A stretch of DNA of 64,000 nucleotides from CAYWFU01 sp964457585 (GTDB taxonomy: Bacteria; JACRDZ01): NCBI GenBank assembly GCA_964457585.1, contig CAYWFU010000009.1:1-64000 (forward strand). The letters are read 5' to 3'. Shown here in pieces: positions 50,092-59,142 of this stretch. The stretch's first letter is position 1, and the number at the start of each line of letters is the position of its first letter. A program made the position numbers and the translations under genes. Under the pieces are notes generated by a model. That model saw nothing but the letters and a program-made list of their open reading frames with translations, was not told where the DNA came from and made no database searches.

Positions 50092-51555
50092 TTACGTTTT
50101 AACATTTGCCTGCTGTGTATTTTCTGTTTTTACTGATTTTTTTTCCTCTGATTTTGGAACCACCATATCTATTGCATCCATCGGACACCGTTTTACACAT
50201 AGCTCACAACCAATACATTTTTCCTTATCTGAGATATGCGGAATTTCCACATCTCCTTCGATTGCTTTTGTTGGACATAATTGACGGCAAATATCGCATC
50301 CAACGCAAATGGCTTCTTCAATTGATGATTTTGTTCGCGGTACCACATAATCATTAATTACTTTTTGAGGACATTTAAAAGCACAAATACCGCAGCTCTG
50401 GCATTTTTCGTAATCTGTTACGGCAAGCCACTCATCCTTATTAATTGCACCATACGGACAATTTTTAATACATATACCACAACCAATACAACCAACTGAA
50501 CATTTTGTCCTTTGCTCTTGAGCTTTTAATTTAGAACTGCAATGGATATGAACTTTTTTATTATTTGGGACTATGATTATGACATTACGCGGACATTCTC
50601 TTTTGCATTTACCGCAACCGATACATTCTTCAAGAGAAATATACGGCACTCCACGATCGTCAAATTTTGCCGCTCCTATTGGACAAACTGATACGCAGGT
50701 TCCACACCCAATGCAAGAATATGGACAGGTATTTGCATCAAGATGCGAAAGAGCATCTTTGCAGTTGGTAATACCAAGCGCTCGCAGTTCTTTTATTTTA
50801 TCCGGTTTCTGCCCTTTACATAATATATATGCGCGTTTTTTCTCACGTATACTAGGATCTTTACCTGCTATAAGAGGTCTTATCGTAACATCCTTATCGT
50901 AGATCTTTATTATATCCTGTCCCACAATTTCCATTTTTGTATCTATAAGATTTATACAATTACCGCATTGAGGACATTCATCTCTGTCGCATGGTAAGTC
51001 AACTTTTTTTCTATAAAAATAAAATTCCGGATGTAAATTAAAGAATTGCCATATCATAGATGCAATTACTGCCATTATCGCTTCATTTTTATGGATAATA
51101 CGTGAAGTATCAAGAACAAATGGCGACCATATCTCCTCTATCCATAAAATAACACCTGTAGCGCAAATAAACATGCTTGCTCTGAATACAGTCCAATATT
51201 CTAACTTTTCATTAAAATTATACCGTCCATATTTTGGACGTTTATTTGTGAAGCCGAATGCGTAATTAAACAATTGCAATGGGGCAGTAAAATCCAATTT
51301 ACCGGGGAAAAGATTTTTTAATGCCTCTCTTCCTGTCTTAGTAAAAAGCATATAACCAAAATGATATAATGAAGCAGTAACAAATACTACACCTGCAACC
51401 CTGTGCAAAATTCCTTTTAACCAAAACCACCATGCAGAATCGTAACCTAGGAAAACCATCCAATTTTCAGGTATTTTCTGCAGAAAACCAGTAACCATCA
51501 ATATAAGCATGCTGGTAAAAAAGAACATATGCTGATTACGGCTTCGTACATTCAT
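50092..51555 (-). CDS. Cytochrome b-like membrane protein fused to an RnfB-like polyferredoxin
   Basis: About 487 residues. The N-terminal 210 residues hold about four membrane segments with His residues spaced for haem (GILHRVAGVVFVTASLYHFG, HKNEAIMAVIASMIWQFFNL), resembling formate-dehydrogenase gamma/NrfD-linked cytochrome b. After a CDRDECPQCGNC cluster, the C-terminal half resembles RnfB: KELRALGITNCKDAL, CPYSCIGCGTCVSVCP, KVHIHCSSKLKAQEQRTKC, VGCIGCGICIKNCP. In all, six CxxCxxCxxxCP four-iron clusters are visible. ATG 51555 follows AAGGA. No other rnf genes are nearby. It probably transfers electrons between membrane quinone and soluble ferredoxin; partners are unknown. Confidence 0.85.
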   Translation of the reverse strand: MNVRSRNQHMFFFTSMLILMVTGFLQKIPENWMVFLGYDSAWWFWLKGILHRVAGVVFVTASLYHFGYMLFTKTGREALKNLFPGKLDFTAPLQLFNYAFGFTNKRPKYGRYNFNEKLEYWTVFRASMFICATGVILWIEEIWSPFVLDTSRIIHKNEAIMAVIASMIWQFFNLHPEFYFYRKKVDLPCDRDECPQCGNCINLIDTKMEIVGQDIIKIYDKDVTIRPLIAGKDPSIREKKRAYILCKGQKPDKIKELRALGITNCKDALSHLDANTCPYSCIGCGTCVSVCPIGAAKFDDRGVPYISLEECIGCGKCKRECPRNVIIIVPNNKKVHIHCSSKLKAQEQRTKCSVGCIGCGICIKNCPYGAINKDEWLAVTDYEKCQSCGICAFKCPQKVINDYVVPRTKSSIEEAICVGCDICRQLCPTKAIEGDVEIPHISDKEKCIGCELCVKRCPMDAIDMVVPKSEEKKSVKTENTQQANVKT

Positions 51556-51591
51556 ATAATAATATCCTTTTCCTATTATATCCAGATAATT

Positions 51592-51621
51592 TTTATAACA
51601 TATTTTTTCTAAATATGTCAA
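51592..51621 (-). promoter_or_regulatory. Promoter for the cytochrome b/ferredoxin-skp-lpxD-lpxC operon
   Basis: The minus strand has TTGACA (51621-51616), a 17-18-base spacer and TTATAA/TATAAA (51598-51592). It is divergent from the NHL gene promoter. Confidence 0.65.
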
Positions 51622-51646
51622 TATCTTTTTCCTTCTCTGAATAAGA

Positions 51647-51675
51647 TTGACTAATCAAATTAAATTTATTATAAT
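51647..51675 (+). promoter_or_regulatory. Promoter of the NHL-DUF1385-mfd operon
   Basis: TTGACT (51647-51652), 17 bases, TATAAT (51670-51675). About 46 bases before the NHL gene's TTG start, which has CAGGAG eight bases upstream. Confidence 0.75.
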
Positions 51676-51721
51676 ATGACTTTGCTATTAATATTTTTGA
51701 TTTTTTTCAGGAGATTATATT

Positions 51722-52645
51722 TTGATTAAAAATTTTTTAATTTTATCTTTTTTAATTTTAATTTGTATAGAAATTAATTTTGCAGAAGAAAGCAAAGATC
51801 AATATATTTCAATTTTAACCATTGAAGGAAATAAAAATTTTATAAAACAACCTTCAGGTATTGCAGTTAATTCAGAAGGAAAAATCTTTATTACGGATAT
51901 ACTTAATGCCTGTATTAATGTATTTGATGAAAATGGCAAATTTCAATTTAAATTTGGCGAGAAAGGGTCTGAAGATGGAAAATTTATTCTGCCTTATGAT
52001 ATAGCTATTAATAGTAAAGGAAAAATTTTTGTTACAGACCTGAGCACATATCATATTCAAGTGTTTGATAAAAAGGGTAAATATATTTTTAAATTTGGGA
52101 AATGGGGAAATGGTACTGGTGAAATGAATTTACCTTTTGCTATAGAAATAGATAATGAAGATAATGTATATGTTGTGGATATTGAAAATAATTGCTTTTT
52201 AAAATTTAATGAACTTGGTCAGTTTGTAAAACAAATTGGAAGAATTGGTTCCATAGAAGGACAATTCATGCAGCCAAGTGATATTACAATTGATAATAGT
52301 GGAAATATATTCATAACTGAAATTATTAATAGCCGCGTACAGGTTTTTGATAAAGAAGGTAAATATTTATATAAGTTCGGACAGGCTGGTTCAGGGCCAG
52401 GGGATTTTTCTCATCCTAAAGGAATAACAACAGATAATAATGGTAAAATTTTTGTCAGCGATACAGGGAATAACCGTGTGGAAATTTTTAGTAATAAAGG
52501 TGATTTTCTAGGCCAGATAGGCGGAATTCCAACGAGCCCTATTAAAATCAAATCTCCCACAAAAATAGTTTGTCCTTCGAAAAAAAATAATCGGATTTTA
52601 ATAATTGATACCCAGCTTAATAAAATTGAAATTGTAAAGATATAG
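51722..52645 (+). CDS. Exported NHL-repeat beta-propeller protein (TTG start)
   Basis: 307 residues: a signal peptide (LIKNFLILSFLILICIEINFA after a TTG start) followed by about six NHL repeats, each PSGIAVNSEGKIFITD-like then NxxIQVFDxxGKYxFKFG (FILPYDIAINSKGKIFVTDL, FMQPSDITIDNSGNIFITEI, FSHPKGITTDNNGKIFVSDT). Such repeats form a six-bladed propeller that usually binds proteins or RNA outside the cell. AGGAG at 8 bases from TTG supports that start; no ATG lies nearby. Precedes the DUF1385 gene by 19 bases and may share its promoter. Specific ligand unknown. Confidence 0.88.
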   Translation: MIKNFLILSFLILICIEINFAEESKDQYISILTIEGNKNFIKQPSGIAVNSEGKIFITDILNACINVFDENGKFQFKFGEKGSEDGKFILPYDIAINSKGKIFVTDLSTYHIQVFDKKGKYIFKFGKWGNGTGEMNLPFAIEIDNEDNVYVVDIENNCFLKFNELGQFVKQIGRIGSIEGQFMQPSDITIDNSGNIFITEIINSRVQVFDKEGKYLYKFGQAGSGPGDFSHPKGITTDNNGKIFVSDTGNNRVEIFSNKGDFLGQIGGIPTSPIKIKSPTKIVCPSKKNNRILIIDTQLNKIEIVKI

Positions 52646-52664
52646 TTTATAATGAAAGGTTTTC

Positions 52665-53552
52665 ATGGAAAAAATACGTATAGGCGGACAGGCAGTAATT
52701 GAAGGTGTAATGATGCGAGGTAAAAAAGCATATTCTATAGTAGTGCGAAAACCAGACGGGCATTTCGTAGTACAAAAAGAAAAAATAAATAACTGGTATA
52801 GTAAAATCGATTTTTTCAAGTTACCAATTTTACGCGGGATTATTGCTTTAATTGATAATTTAACTCTGGGGATTAAAGCACTTTCCTTTTCTGCCAATCA
52901 ATTTGTTAAAGATGAAGAAGAAAAGGAATCGTTATCCACAGGTGAAATATTATTGTCATTTTTAATCGCATTTGGAGTAGGATTCCTTCTTTTCTTTTTA
53001 TTACCACTGGCATTAACAAATATAATTAAAAATTATTTAATTGATTTAAATTCCAGTCTTTTGTTCAATTTTGTTGATGGGATGTTACGAATAATTATTT
53101 TTATTGTATATATTTATTTTATTTCCAGATTGGAAGATATACAGCGTGTGTTTCAATACCATGGAGCTGAACATAAAGCAGTATTTAATTTTGAATCAGG
53201 AGAAATGTTATCAGTTGAAAATGCTGAAAAATTTTCTCGTCTGCATCCTCGCTGCGGTACAAGTTTTTTATTATTGGTTATGATGATTAGTATTTTAGTA
53301 TTTAGTTTTATCCCGCGTGATATAACAATAATTCAAAAAGCTTTTTTCAGATTTGGATTGCTGCCAATAATAGTCGGACTATCATATGAATTTATTAAAA
53401 TAAGCGGAGAAAACGCAGAACATCCGTTAATAAACATATTAATACAGCCCGGTATGCTGCTGCAGAAACTCACAACGCGGGAACCAACAAAAGAGCAATT
53501 AAATGTTGCCATTGCCGCTATTAAAGAAGTTCTGACTATAGAAAACGAGTAA
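52665..53552 (+). CDS. DUF1385 (YqhQ-like) membrane protein
   Basis: 295 residues of the DUF1385 family. The signature is IRIGGQAVIEGVMMRGKKAY at the N-terminus, then VVRKPDGHFVVQKE, ILRGIIALIDNLTLGIKALS and QYHGAEHKAVFNFESGE, SRLHPRCGTSFLLLVM, ending SYEFIKISGENAEHPLINI. About four membrane segments are visible. YqhQ and relatives have no established activity; HGAEHK and HPRCGTSF look like catalytic or metal sites. In many bacteria it sits beside prfA or rho, here beside mfd (16 bases downstream) in a probable operon. Confidence 0.92.
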   Translation: MEKIRIGGQAVIEGVMMRGKKAYSIVVRKPDGHFVVQKEKINNWYSKIDFFKLPILRGIIALIDNLTLGIKALSFSANQFVKDEEEKESLSTGEILLSFLIAFGVGFLLFFLLPLALTNIIKNYLIDLNSSLLFNFVDGMLRIIIFIVYIYFISRLEDIQRVFQYHGAEHKAVFNFESGEMLSVENAEKFSRLHPRCGTSFLLLVMMISILVFSFIPRDITIIQKAFFRFGLLPIIVGLSYEFIKISGENAEHPLINILIQPGMLLQKLTTREPTKEQLNVAIAAIKEVLTIENE

Positions 53553-53568
53553 CAAGGGTTTATAAAAA

Positions 53569-56500
53569 ATGACCTCTATCCATCACTATTTAGAATCATC
53601 CCTGGAAATGAAAAAAATTCTCAATGAAATCAAAAAAGATACAAGAGAATTTTCAATAACAGGATGCAAAGGTTCGCTTGAAGCTTTATTATCCAGCATT
53701 ATTATAAATCATACAACTTTTCCGCAAATAATTTTGACACGTGATAATGCCGAGCTGAATAAATTTGCTGAAGATTTATTTTATTATTCAGGACAAAAAA
53801 ATATACTTAAATTTCCCGGACCGGAAATCTTTATAGAAAACAATTATTCTTTTGATGATGAATCACGTCAATTACGTTATCAGACCCTGTGTTCAATCTA
53901 TCAAGATAATAAACAAATAATAATAACAACTCCTGAAGCAATCAATTCTCCTGTCCCGCAAATTGAGGAATTGCTATCTTATAATATTTTATTGCATACT
54001 GGTATGAATCTCAATCCTGATGATTTAATTCGTTTTTGTTTTAAAAGCGGATATGAAGAAGAAAATATTATAGATCACAGAGGAACGTTTTCAAGACGCG
54101 GCGGGATAGTGGACATTTTTCCTCTTGGAGCTTTAAATCCTGTCAGAGTTGAATTTTTTGAAGATGAAATATCTTCACTGCGTTTATTTGATATTGAAAC
54201 TCAGCGATCTATATCAAAAATCAATGATATAGAAATACATCCATTTCATGAACCGCCTGCAAAAAAATTAATTTCAGATTATATTTTACCGGGAAGTACA
54301 GTATTTTTATGCAATATGGATTCAAAAAAAATAGATTTATATGAAAATACAAAAAGTCTTATAAAGCCAAAATTTTTTATTGAGTTTAATCACTTATTTC
54401 AAGATATTAATCATAAATATAAAAAAAATTTCCCCTTTTTATGCCGCTCTATAGATTCAGCTAAATTTAATCTGGATGCTTTCATTTCTAAACTTAAAGA
54501 ATATAAAAAAAATAATTTTTTGGTTTTTATTTTATGTGATAATAAAGGACAGAAGGATCGTTTTATAGAAATTCTGGAGGAAAACGAAGCTCCAATCGGA
54601 CATATTTCAATTCAGGTTGGAAAAATTTCTTCAGGTTTTGAATTTGCTGATGCAAATCTGGTAATAATCAAAGATGATGAAATTTTCGGCAGATATGAAG
54701 TAAGAAAAAAGTATCCGCATTTTCGTTCTAAAAAAGGACTTAATATAACTTCTTATCTTGAATTAAGTGAAATGGATTATATTGTCCATATTTATCATGG
54801 AATTGGAAAATATTTAGGAATAGAGCGGTTAAAAATTGAAGAAAAAGAAGAAGATTTTATTAAAATCATGTATGAAGGTAATGATAAAATCTATGTTCCA
54901 ATAAGCCAGCTTAACCTTGTACAGAAATATATTGGAGATGTAGATCCTCCTCCTGCTCTAAATTCATTGCGAAGTACAGCATGGATTCGAAGCAAGGAAA
55001 AAGTAAAAAAAGAAGTGGAAAAAATTGCAAAGGAACTATTAGAGATAAATGCCACCCGTCAGCTCGTGCCGGGATATAATTTTAAACCTGATACCCCATG
55101 GCAGCAGGAATTTGAAAATTCTTTTATATATGAAGAAACACATGATCAGCTTAATGCAATAACAGAAGTAAAAGAAGATATGGAAAAAAACAAACCCATG
55201 GATAGATTAATTTGCGGTGATGTGGGTTATGGAAAAACTGAGGTAGCAGTCAGGGCTGGCTTTAAAGCTGTTATGGATACCAAACAGGTTGCAGTACTTG
55301 TCCCGACAACAATTCTTGCTCAGCAGCATTTCAAAACTTTTTCTGATAGAATGGCAGATTATCCAATAACAATTGAAATGTTGAGCCGCTTCCGCAATAG
55401 AAAAGAGCAAAAGTTAATCATCGAAAGTTTAATACAAGGAAAAATAGATATAATAATTGGAACACATCGTTTACTGCAGAAAGATATAGAATTTAAAAAT
55501 CTTGGACTTTTGGTTATTGATGAGGAACATCGATTCGGGGTATATCATAAAGAAAAAATAAAAAAAATCCGTAAACTGGTAGATGTATTATCACTTACAG
55601 CAACTCCCATTCCTCGCACTTTACAGATGTCGCTTCTTGAAGTTCGAGATATGAGCATGATAAATACTCCTCCGACTGGAAGGGTGCCGATTAAAACTTT
55701 TGTTATGGAATTTAATCAGGATATGATCAAGGAAGCTATTTTAAGGGAATTAGAACGGGAAGGACAGATTTTTTTTGTGCATAATGAAGTTAGAAATATT
55801 GAAGGAACCAGTTTGTTTTTGCAGGACTTAATTCCAAATTTGAAAGTTGCTATAGCTCATGGTCAAATGGCAGAAAATGAACTGGAAAAAACAATGATAG
55901 ATTTTTCTGAACGTAAATACGATGTATTGGTTTGCACTACTATAATTGAATCTGGTCTCGATATACCAAATGTAAATACAATAATTATTGAAAAAGCAGA
56001 TAAGTTCGGATTAGCTCAGCTTTATCAGCTTAAAGGACGCGTTGGACGATGTGACCGTATGGCATACGCATATTTATTTTATGATAATCCACATGAATTA
56101 ACACATACTGCGCATAAACGCCTTGAAGCGATTGCAGAAATTACTGAATTGGGATCTGGTTTTAAAATTGCAATGCGGGATCTTGAAATTCGCGGAGCAG
56201 GAAATATACTTGGAACAGCACAACATGGACATATAAATGCAGTAGGATATGATTTATATTGCGAACTTTTAAAAGAAAGTATTGAGAAACTTAAAGGTAA
56301 ACCGCATAAAGAAATAAAAGAACCAGAAATAAACCTTAAAATCAGTACTTTTTTTCCCGATGATTATGTCCCAGATTCAAAACAAAAAATATCACTTTAT
56401 AAAAGATTATCAGGATTGCAATCAATTTTTGAAGTGGAAGATTTAGAAAAAGAATTAATTGATCGTTATGGAAACATTCCTTTACCTGTTATAAATTTAT

Positions 56501-56760
56501 TAAATATTATAAGAATAAAAATATTAACTATTAAGTGCGGTATAATTAAAATTTACGAAGCAAATAATAAAATCTTTGTTAAATTTGATGAAAAAAATAA
56601 ATTAAAACCAGAAAAAATAGCAATTATTCTTAAACAATTTGCTGAGAAAATTTCTTTTTTAGCCAGTTCAACTCCTATGCTTACTATTAATACAAATCAT
56701 ATAAAAATAGAAAGTGAAAAAATAGAATTAGTTAAAAAAGTATTGCATATTTTGGAATAA
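53569..56760 (+). CDS. mfd: Transcription-repair coupling factor
   Basis: 1063 residues. The UvrB-homology region (about 1-340: KFPGPEIFIENNY, FSRRGGIVDIFPLG), the RNA polymerase-interaction (CarD-like) domain (DYIVHIYHGIGKYLGIERL near 405) and the RecG-like motor follow in order. Walker A is CGDVGYGKTEVAVRAGF near 545, DEEHR is in VIDEEHRFGV, with TATPIPRTL and QLKGRVGRC. The TRCF C-terminal domain (YDLYCELLKESIEKLK, ISLYKRLSG) is complete. It removes stalled RNA polymerase and recruits UvrA. ATG at 53569 follows CAAGGGTTTATAAAA. Confidence 0.98.
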   Translation: MTSIHHYLESSLEMKKILNEIKKDTREFSITGCKGSLEALLSSIIINHTTFPQIILTRDNAELNKFAEDLFYYSGQKNILKFPGPEIFIENNYSFDDESRQLRYQTLCSIYQDNKQIIITTPEAINSPVPQIEELLSYNILLHTGMNLNPDDLIRFCFKSGYEEENIIDHRGTFSRRGGIVDIFPLGALNPVRVEFFEDEISSLRLFDIETQRSISKINDIEIHPFHEPPAKKLISDYILPGSTVFLCNMDSKKIDLYENTKSLIKPKFFIEFNHLFQDINHKYKKNFPFLCRSIDSAKFNLDAFISKLKEYKKNNFLVFILCDNKGQKDRFIEILEENEAPIGHISIQVGKISSGFEFADANLVIIKDDEIFGRYEVRKKYPHFRSKKGLNITSYLELSEMDYIVHIYHGIGKYLGIERLKIEEKEEDFIKIMYEGNDKIYVPISQLNLVQKYIGDVDPPPALNSLRSTAWIRSKEKVKKEVEKIAKELLEINATRQLVPGYNFKPDTPWQQEFENSFIYEETHDQLNAITEVKEDMEKNKPMDRLICGDVGYGKTEVAVRAGFKAVMDTKQVAVLVPTTILAQQHFKTFSDRMADYPITIEMLSRFRNRKEQKLIIESLIQGKIDIIIGTHRLLQKDIEFKNLGLLVIDEEHRFGVYHKEKIKKIRKLVDVLSLTATPIPRTLQMSLLEVRDMSMINTPPTGRVPIKTFVMEFNQDMIKEAILRELEREGQIFFVHNEVRNIEGTSLFLQDLIPNLKVAIAHGQMAENELEKTMIDFSERKYDVLVCTTIIESGLDIPNVNTIIIEKADKFGLAQLYQLKGRVGRCDRMAYAYLFYDNPHELTHTAHKRLEAIAEITELGSGFKIAMRDLEIRGAGNILGTAQHGHINAVGYDLYCELLKESIEKLKGKPHKEIKEPEINLKISTFFPDDYVPDSKQKISLYKRLSGLQSIFEVEDLEKELIDRYGNIPLPVINLLNIIRIKILTIKCGIIKIYEANNKIFVKFDEKNKLKPEKIAIILKQFAEKISFLASSTPMLTINTNHIKIESEKIELVKKVLHILE

Positions 56761-56896
56761 TGTGTTATATTTTTTTGTTTAATGGAAAGGAGGATGTAAA
56801 TTATAGGATGTAAATTTGCTTTGTCCAAATAAAAATCTAAATGTTGAATTTTGAAATATTTCAACAAATTTTATAGTAGAAAGAAAGGAATTAAAA

Positions 56897-57850
56897 ATGA
56901 AAAGGAAATTAAAAATAAGTTTAATATTTTTATCTTCAGTTTTTTTGTTTTCAGCATGTAAAAAATCAGGCGATGAGACAGCGCAAGCTAATCAAGCCGT
57001 AAATCAAGGACCGGTAATTGCTACTATTGGCAGTTCATCAATTACTGTTGAGGATTTTAATACTAAATTCAGCAGTATCCCTCAGCAATTCAGAATGTAT
57101 TTTAACGGGGATGAAGGGAAAAAAAGATTTCTGGATGAACTTATCAGAGAAAAACTTTTTGTCGAACAGGCATTACGTTTAGGACTTGATAAAGATCCAG
57201 TGGTTCAAAAAACTATTTCACAGATGAGAGATAGTATTATCAGTAAAAAATTATATGAAATGAAAAATGAAGAATTTACACGTACAGCACAAGTTACTGA
57301 TGCAGAAATAGAAAATGAAATAAAAGGTAATACTATTGCTTCTGCAGCTCATATATTAATTAAAGACGAAGCAAAAGCAAAAGAAGCTTTAAAAAGAGTA
57401 AAAAAAGGTGAAGATATACAGAAATTAGCAGGAGAATTATCTGAAGACCCAGCTGGAAAAAGAAACGGCGGATTGCTTGGAACTTTTTCACGCGGAGAAA
57501 TGGTCCCTGAATTTGAACAGGCAGTATTTGCTTTAAAAATAGGTGAAACAACTCCTAATTTAGTAAAATCAAAATTTGGAAATCATATTATAAAACGTGT
57601 AGAACCCAACAAGGATGAAGTAAGGAACAATTTAAACCGCAAAAAACAAATGGAACTTTTTGATAAATGGTTTGAAAGTCTAAAAAAAGAAATGGCTGTT
57701 AAAATTAATGACGAAGAATTTAAAAAAGTATCATTAGAAGCCCCAGTATCAATGCCTGGTATGCCATCCGGACATCCATCAGTTCCACAAGCTCAAGAAC
57801 CCGAAGTACCTGGACATGAAGTTCCACAACATCCAGCAGCAACTAAATAG
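56897..57850 (+). CDS. Parvulin-type peptidyl-prolyl isomerase lipoprotein
   Basis: 317 residues. The lipobox is LFSAC (Cys 20) after a hydrophobic segment, so it is a lipoprotein. A SurA-N-like helical part follows (VEDFNTKFSSIPQQF, FLDELIREKLFVEQALRLGL), then one PpiC domain (about 148-240: AAHILIKDEAKAKEALKRVK, SEDPAGKRNGGLLGTFSRGE, FGNHIIKRVE). The tail is Pro/His/Met-rich (SMPGMPSGHPSVPQAQEPEV), which may bind metal but could be just a flexible linker. Resembles PrsA/SurA chaperones assisting outer-membrane or secreted proteins. Preceded by AAAGGAATTAAAA; a terminator follows. Confidence 0.9.
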   Translation: MKRKLKISLIFLSSVFLFSACKKSGDETAQANQAVNQGPVIATIGSSSITVEDFNTKFSSIPQQFRMYFNGDEGKKRFLDELIREKLFVEQALRLGLDKDPVVQKTISQMRDSIISKKLYEMKNEEFTRTAQVTDAEIENEIKGNTIASAAHILIKDEAKAKEALKRVKKGEDIQKLAGELSEDPAGKRNGGLLGTFSRGEMVPEFEQAVFALKIGETTPNLVKSKFGNHIIKRVEPNKDEVRNNLNRKKQMELFDKWFESLKKEMAVKINDEEFKKVSLEAPVSMPGMPSGHPSVPQAQEPEVPGHEVPQHPAATK

Positions 57851-57864
57851 TTTTTCTTACGTAA

Positions 57865-57902
57865 TCCACATACCTGTTTTTATCAGGTATGTGGATTATT
57901 TT
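57865..57902 (+). terminator. Intrinsic terminator after the parvulin gene
   Basis: AATCCACATACCTG-TTTTTAT-CAGGTATGTGGATT forms a perfect 14-bp stem followed by ATTTT. It stands between the parvulin gene and the minus-strand genes, so it may work in both directions. Confidence 0.88.
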
Positions 57903-57906
57903 AATT

Positions 57907-58150
57907 ACTCATCCAAAAAACTATCTATAAATTTTATTTTTTTTTCTTCTCTAATACCGGGATAATGGCTTGTTAACAATATTTTTCTATCTTTGCCAAT
58001 TATACTTGCCCCAATTTACTCAACTTGAGTAATTAACACCTCATATCCTCTCAACACTTTATCTAATTTGAGCCTTATTTGTGTTATGTCAATAGATATT
58101 TTGGTTATTGTTTTAATACAGAATAGCAAATCTTTTATACCTTTTTGTAA
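57907..58150 (-). pseudogene. Possible decayed coiled-coil gene
   Basis: On the minus strand, after the stop of the next gene, one frame reads KGIKDLLFCIKTITKISIDI, TQIRLKLDKVLRGYEVLITQ, then an in-frame stop (TAA near 58023). The same frame continues as IGASIIGKDRKILLTSHYPG, IREEKK before ending. The pattern of alternating helical and strand residues looks like protein remains interrupted by one stop. It has no recognised homology and could be chance, since the region is AT-rich. Confidence 0.3.
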
Positions 58151-58155
58151 ATCAT

Positions 58156-58695
58156 TTATATTATTTTAGTAATCGCATTATTGATTATATTTTCAATTTT
58201 TTCTTTTTCCTGTACTTTATCAACCTCAAATGTAAATAGCACGGCTTTTCCATTTCCAAAAGTTTTTGTGATAATTGCAGGAAATGTTTTATTGCTGCCA
58301 TTTTCTATTTGTTCAAAATCTATTTCCTCAACAACAAAATCTCCGATTTCAGTTCCTTCTTCTAAACTTTCTTTTATGTTTATATCTTGTTCATCTGCTT
58401 CTATTTGAATAAAATATTTTGCACCTTCTGTAAATTCGTATTGCAAAGAAAGTTCGATTCTCTCGCAATCTCCCTGTCTGGTATCTTTATCATCTGTTGT
58501 TGCAATTGCTGCAATTACATTGCCTGTTTTTATTTTTGTTCTCAGAAGTGTTGATATTGCCTGCATATTTGTACTATCGCTATTTATGTATATAGTTCTA
58601 TTTTTTTCTTTGCTTTGTCCAATAAACTTTGCACCTGTTAATTCTTCAAACAATTTTCTATGCTGTTTTTCATTTGTTTTTATGAGTAAGAGCAC
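58156..58695 (-). CDS. Hypothetical protein, likely N-terminally truncated
   Basis: 179 residues from a GTG at 58695; I recognise no family. It has a strand-rich, acidic composition with blocks such as KFIGQSKEKNRTIYINSDST, YEFTEGAKYFIQIEADEQDI and TFGNGKAVLFTFEV. The GTG is suspicious: the frame stays open upstream to 58791 and reads protein-like as DNNFIQEEFRESIYNGDVLL before running into a CCCCCTATTTCCCCC repeat (58748-58768). So the real protein, probably a larger exported or repetitive one, was cut by the repeat. No signal peptide or ribosome site supports the present start. Confidence 0.45.
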   Translation of the reverse strand: MLLLIKTNEKQHRKLFEELTGAKFIGQSKEKNRTIYINSDSTNMQAISTLLRTKIKTGNVIAAIATTDDKDTRQGDCERIELSLQYEFTEGAKYFIQIEADEQDINIKESLEEGTEIGDFVVEEIDFEQIENGSNKTFPAIITKTFGNGKAVLFTFEVDKVQEKEKIENIINNAITKII

Positions 58696-58747
58696 ATCTC
58701 CATTATATATAGATTCTCTGAATTCTTCTTGAATAAAGTTGTTATCA

Positions 58748-58768
58748 AATCCCCCTATTTCCCCCTTT
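58748..58768. repeat. Partial CCCCCTATTTCCCCCTTT repeat
   Basis: AATCCCCCTATTTCCCCCTTT is half of the palindromic repeat seen at 48436-48487. It sits just upstream of the truncated gene. Directly beyond, 58801-58835 holds a degenerate AAATTGAGCATT repeat. Confidence 0.7.
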
Positions 58769-58868
58769 GCTGTTATGCAATGGCATTGACACTAAATATA
58801 TTATTAAATTAAGCATTGAAATTGAGCATTAAAACCATCCTTTTGCCCTTTATTACTTTAATGGAATA

Positions 58869-59090
58869 CTATGCAGCAAATTTTATTATTTCAAATTCAA
58901 TATTTGATTTTTTATTTTTTTCAACAATATTTTCAAGTTGAATATGAGTTTCGTCATCAATAAAAAATTCTCCACATTGTTCACAAACTAGAGCAGGCAC
59001 ATTCTTAACAAGAATAAAATATGTTTTAAAATCAATTGGAAAATTAACTGTACTTGTTTCCATTTTTCCTTTACACATTGGACAAATCAT
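58869..59090 (-). CDS. YgiT-type zinc-finger (MqsA-like antitoxin) protein
   Basis: 73 residues. Two CxxC motifs (MICPMCKGKM at the N-terminus and LVCEQCGEFFIDDETH) define the YgiT-type zinc finger, as in MqsA and HicB-like antitoxins. These short versions usually pair with a DUF4258 toxin encoded just upstream. Here the upstream neighbour is rqcH, so no toxin partner is visible; it may be an orphan or have another job. The helix LENIVEKNKKS and strand IEFEIIKFA end the protein. AAAGGGGAAATT precedes the ATG. Confidence 0.85.
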   Translation of the reverse strand: MICPMCKGKMETSTVNFPIDFKTYFILVKNVPALVCEQCGEFFIDDETHIQLENIVEKNKKSNIEFEIIKFAA

Positions 59091-59142
59091 AATTTCCCCT
59101 TTCTGGTTTTAAAATTATTTTCCCATTTATTTTTTAACTTTG

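Noticed and set aside
56843..56870. Small palindrome TTGAAATATTTCAA before the parvulin gene as an operator
   Set aside because: Too AT-rich and short in this base composition to distinguish from chance.
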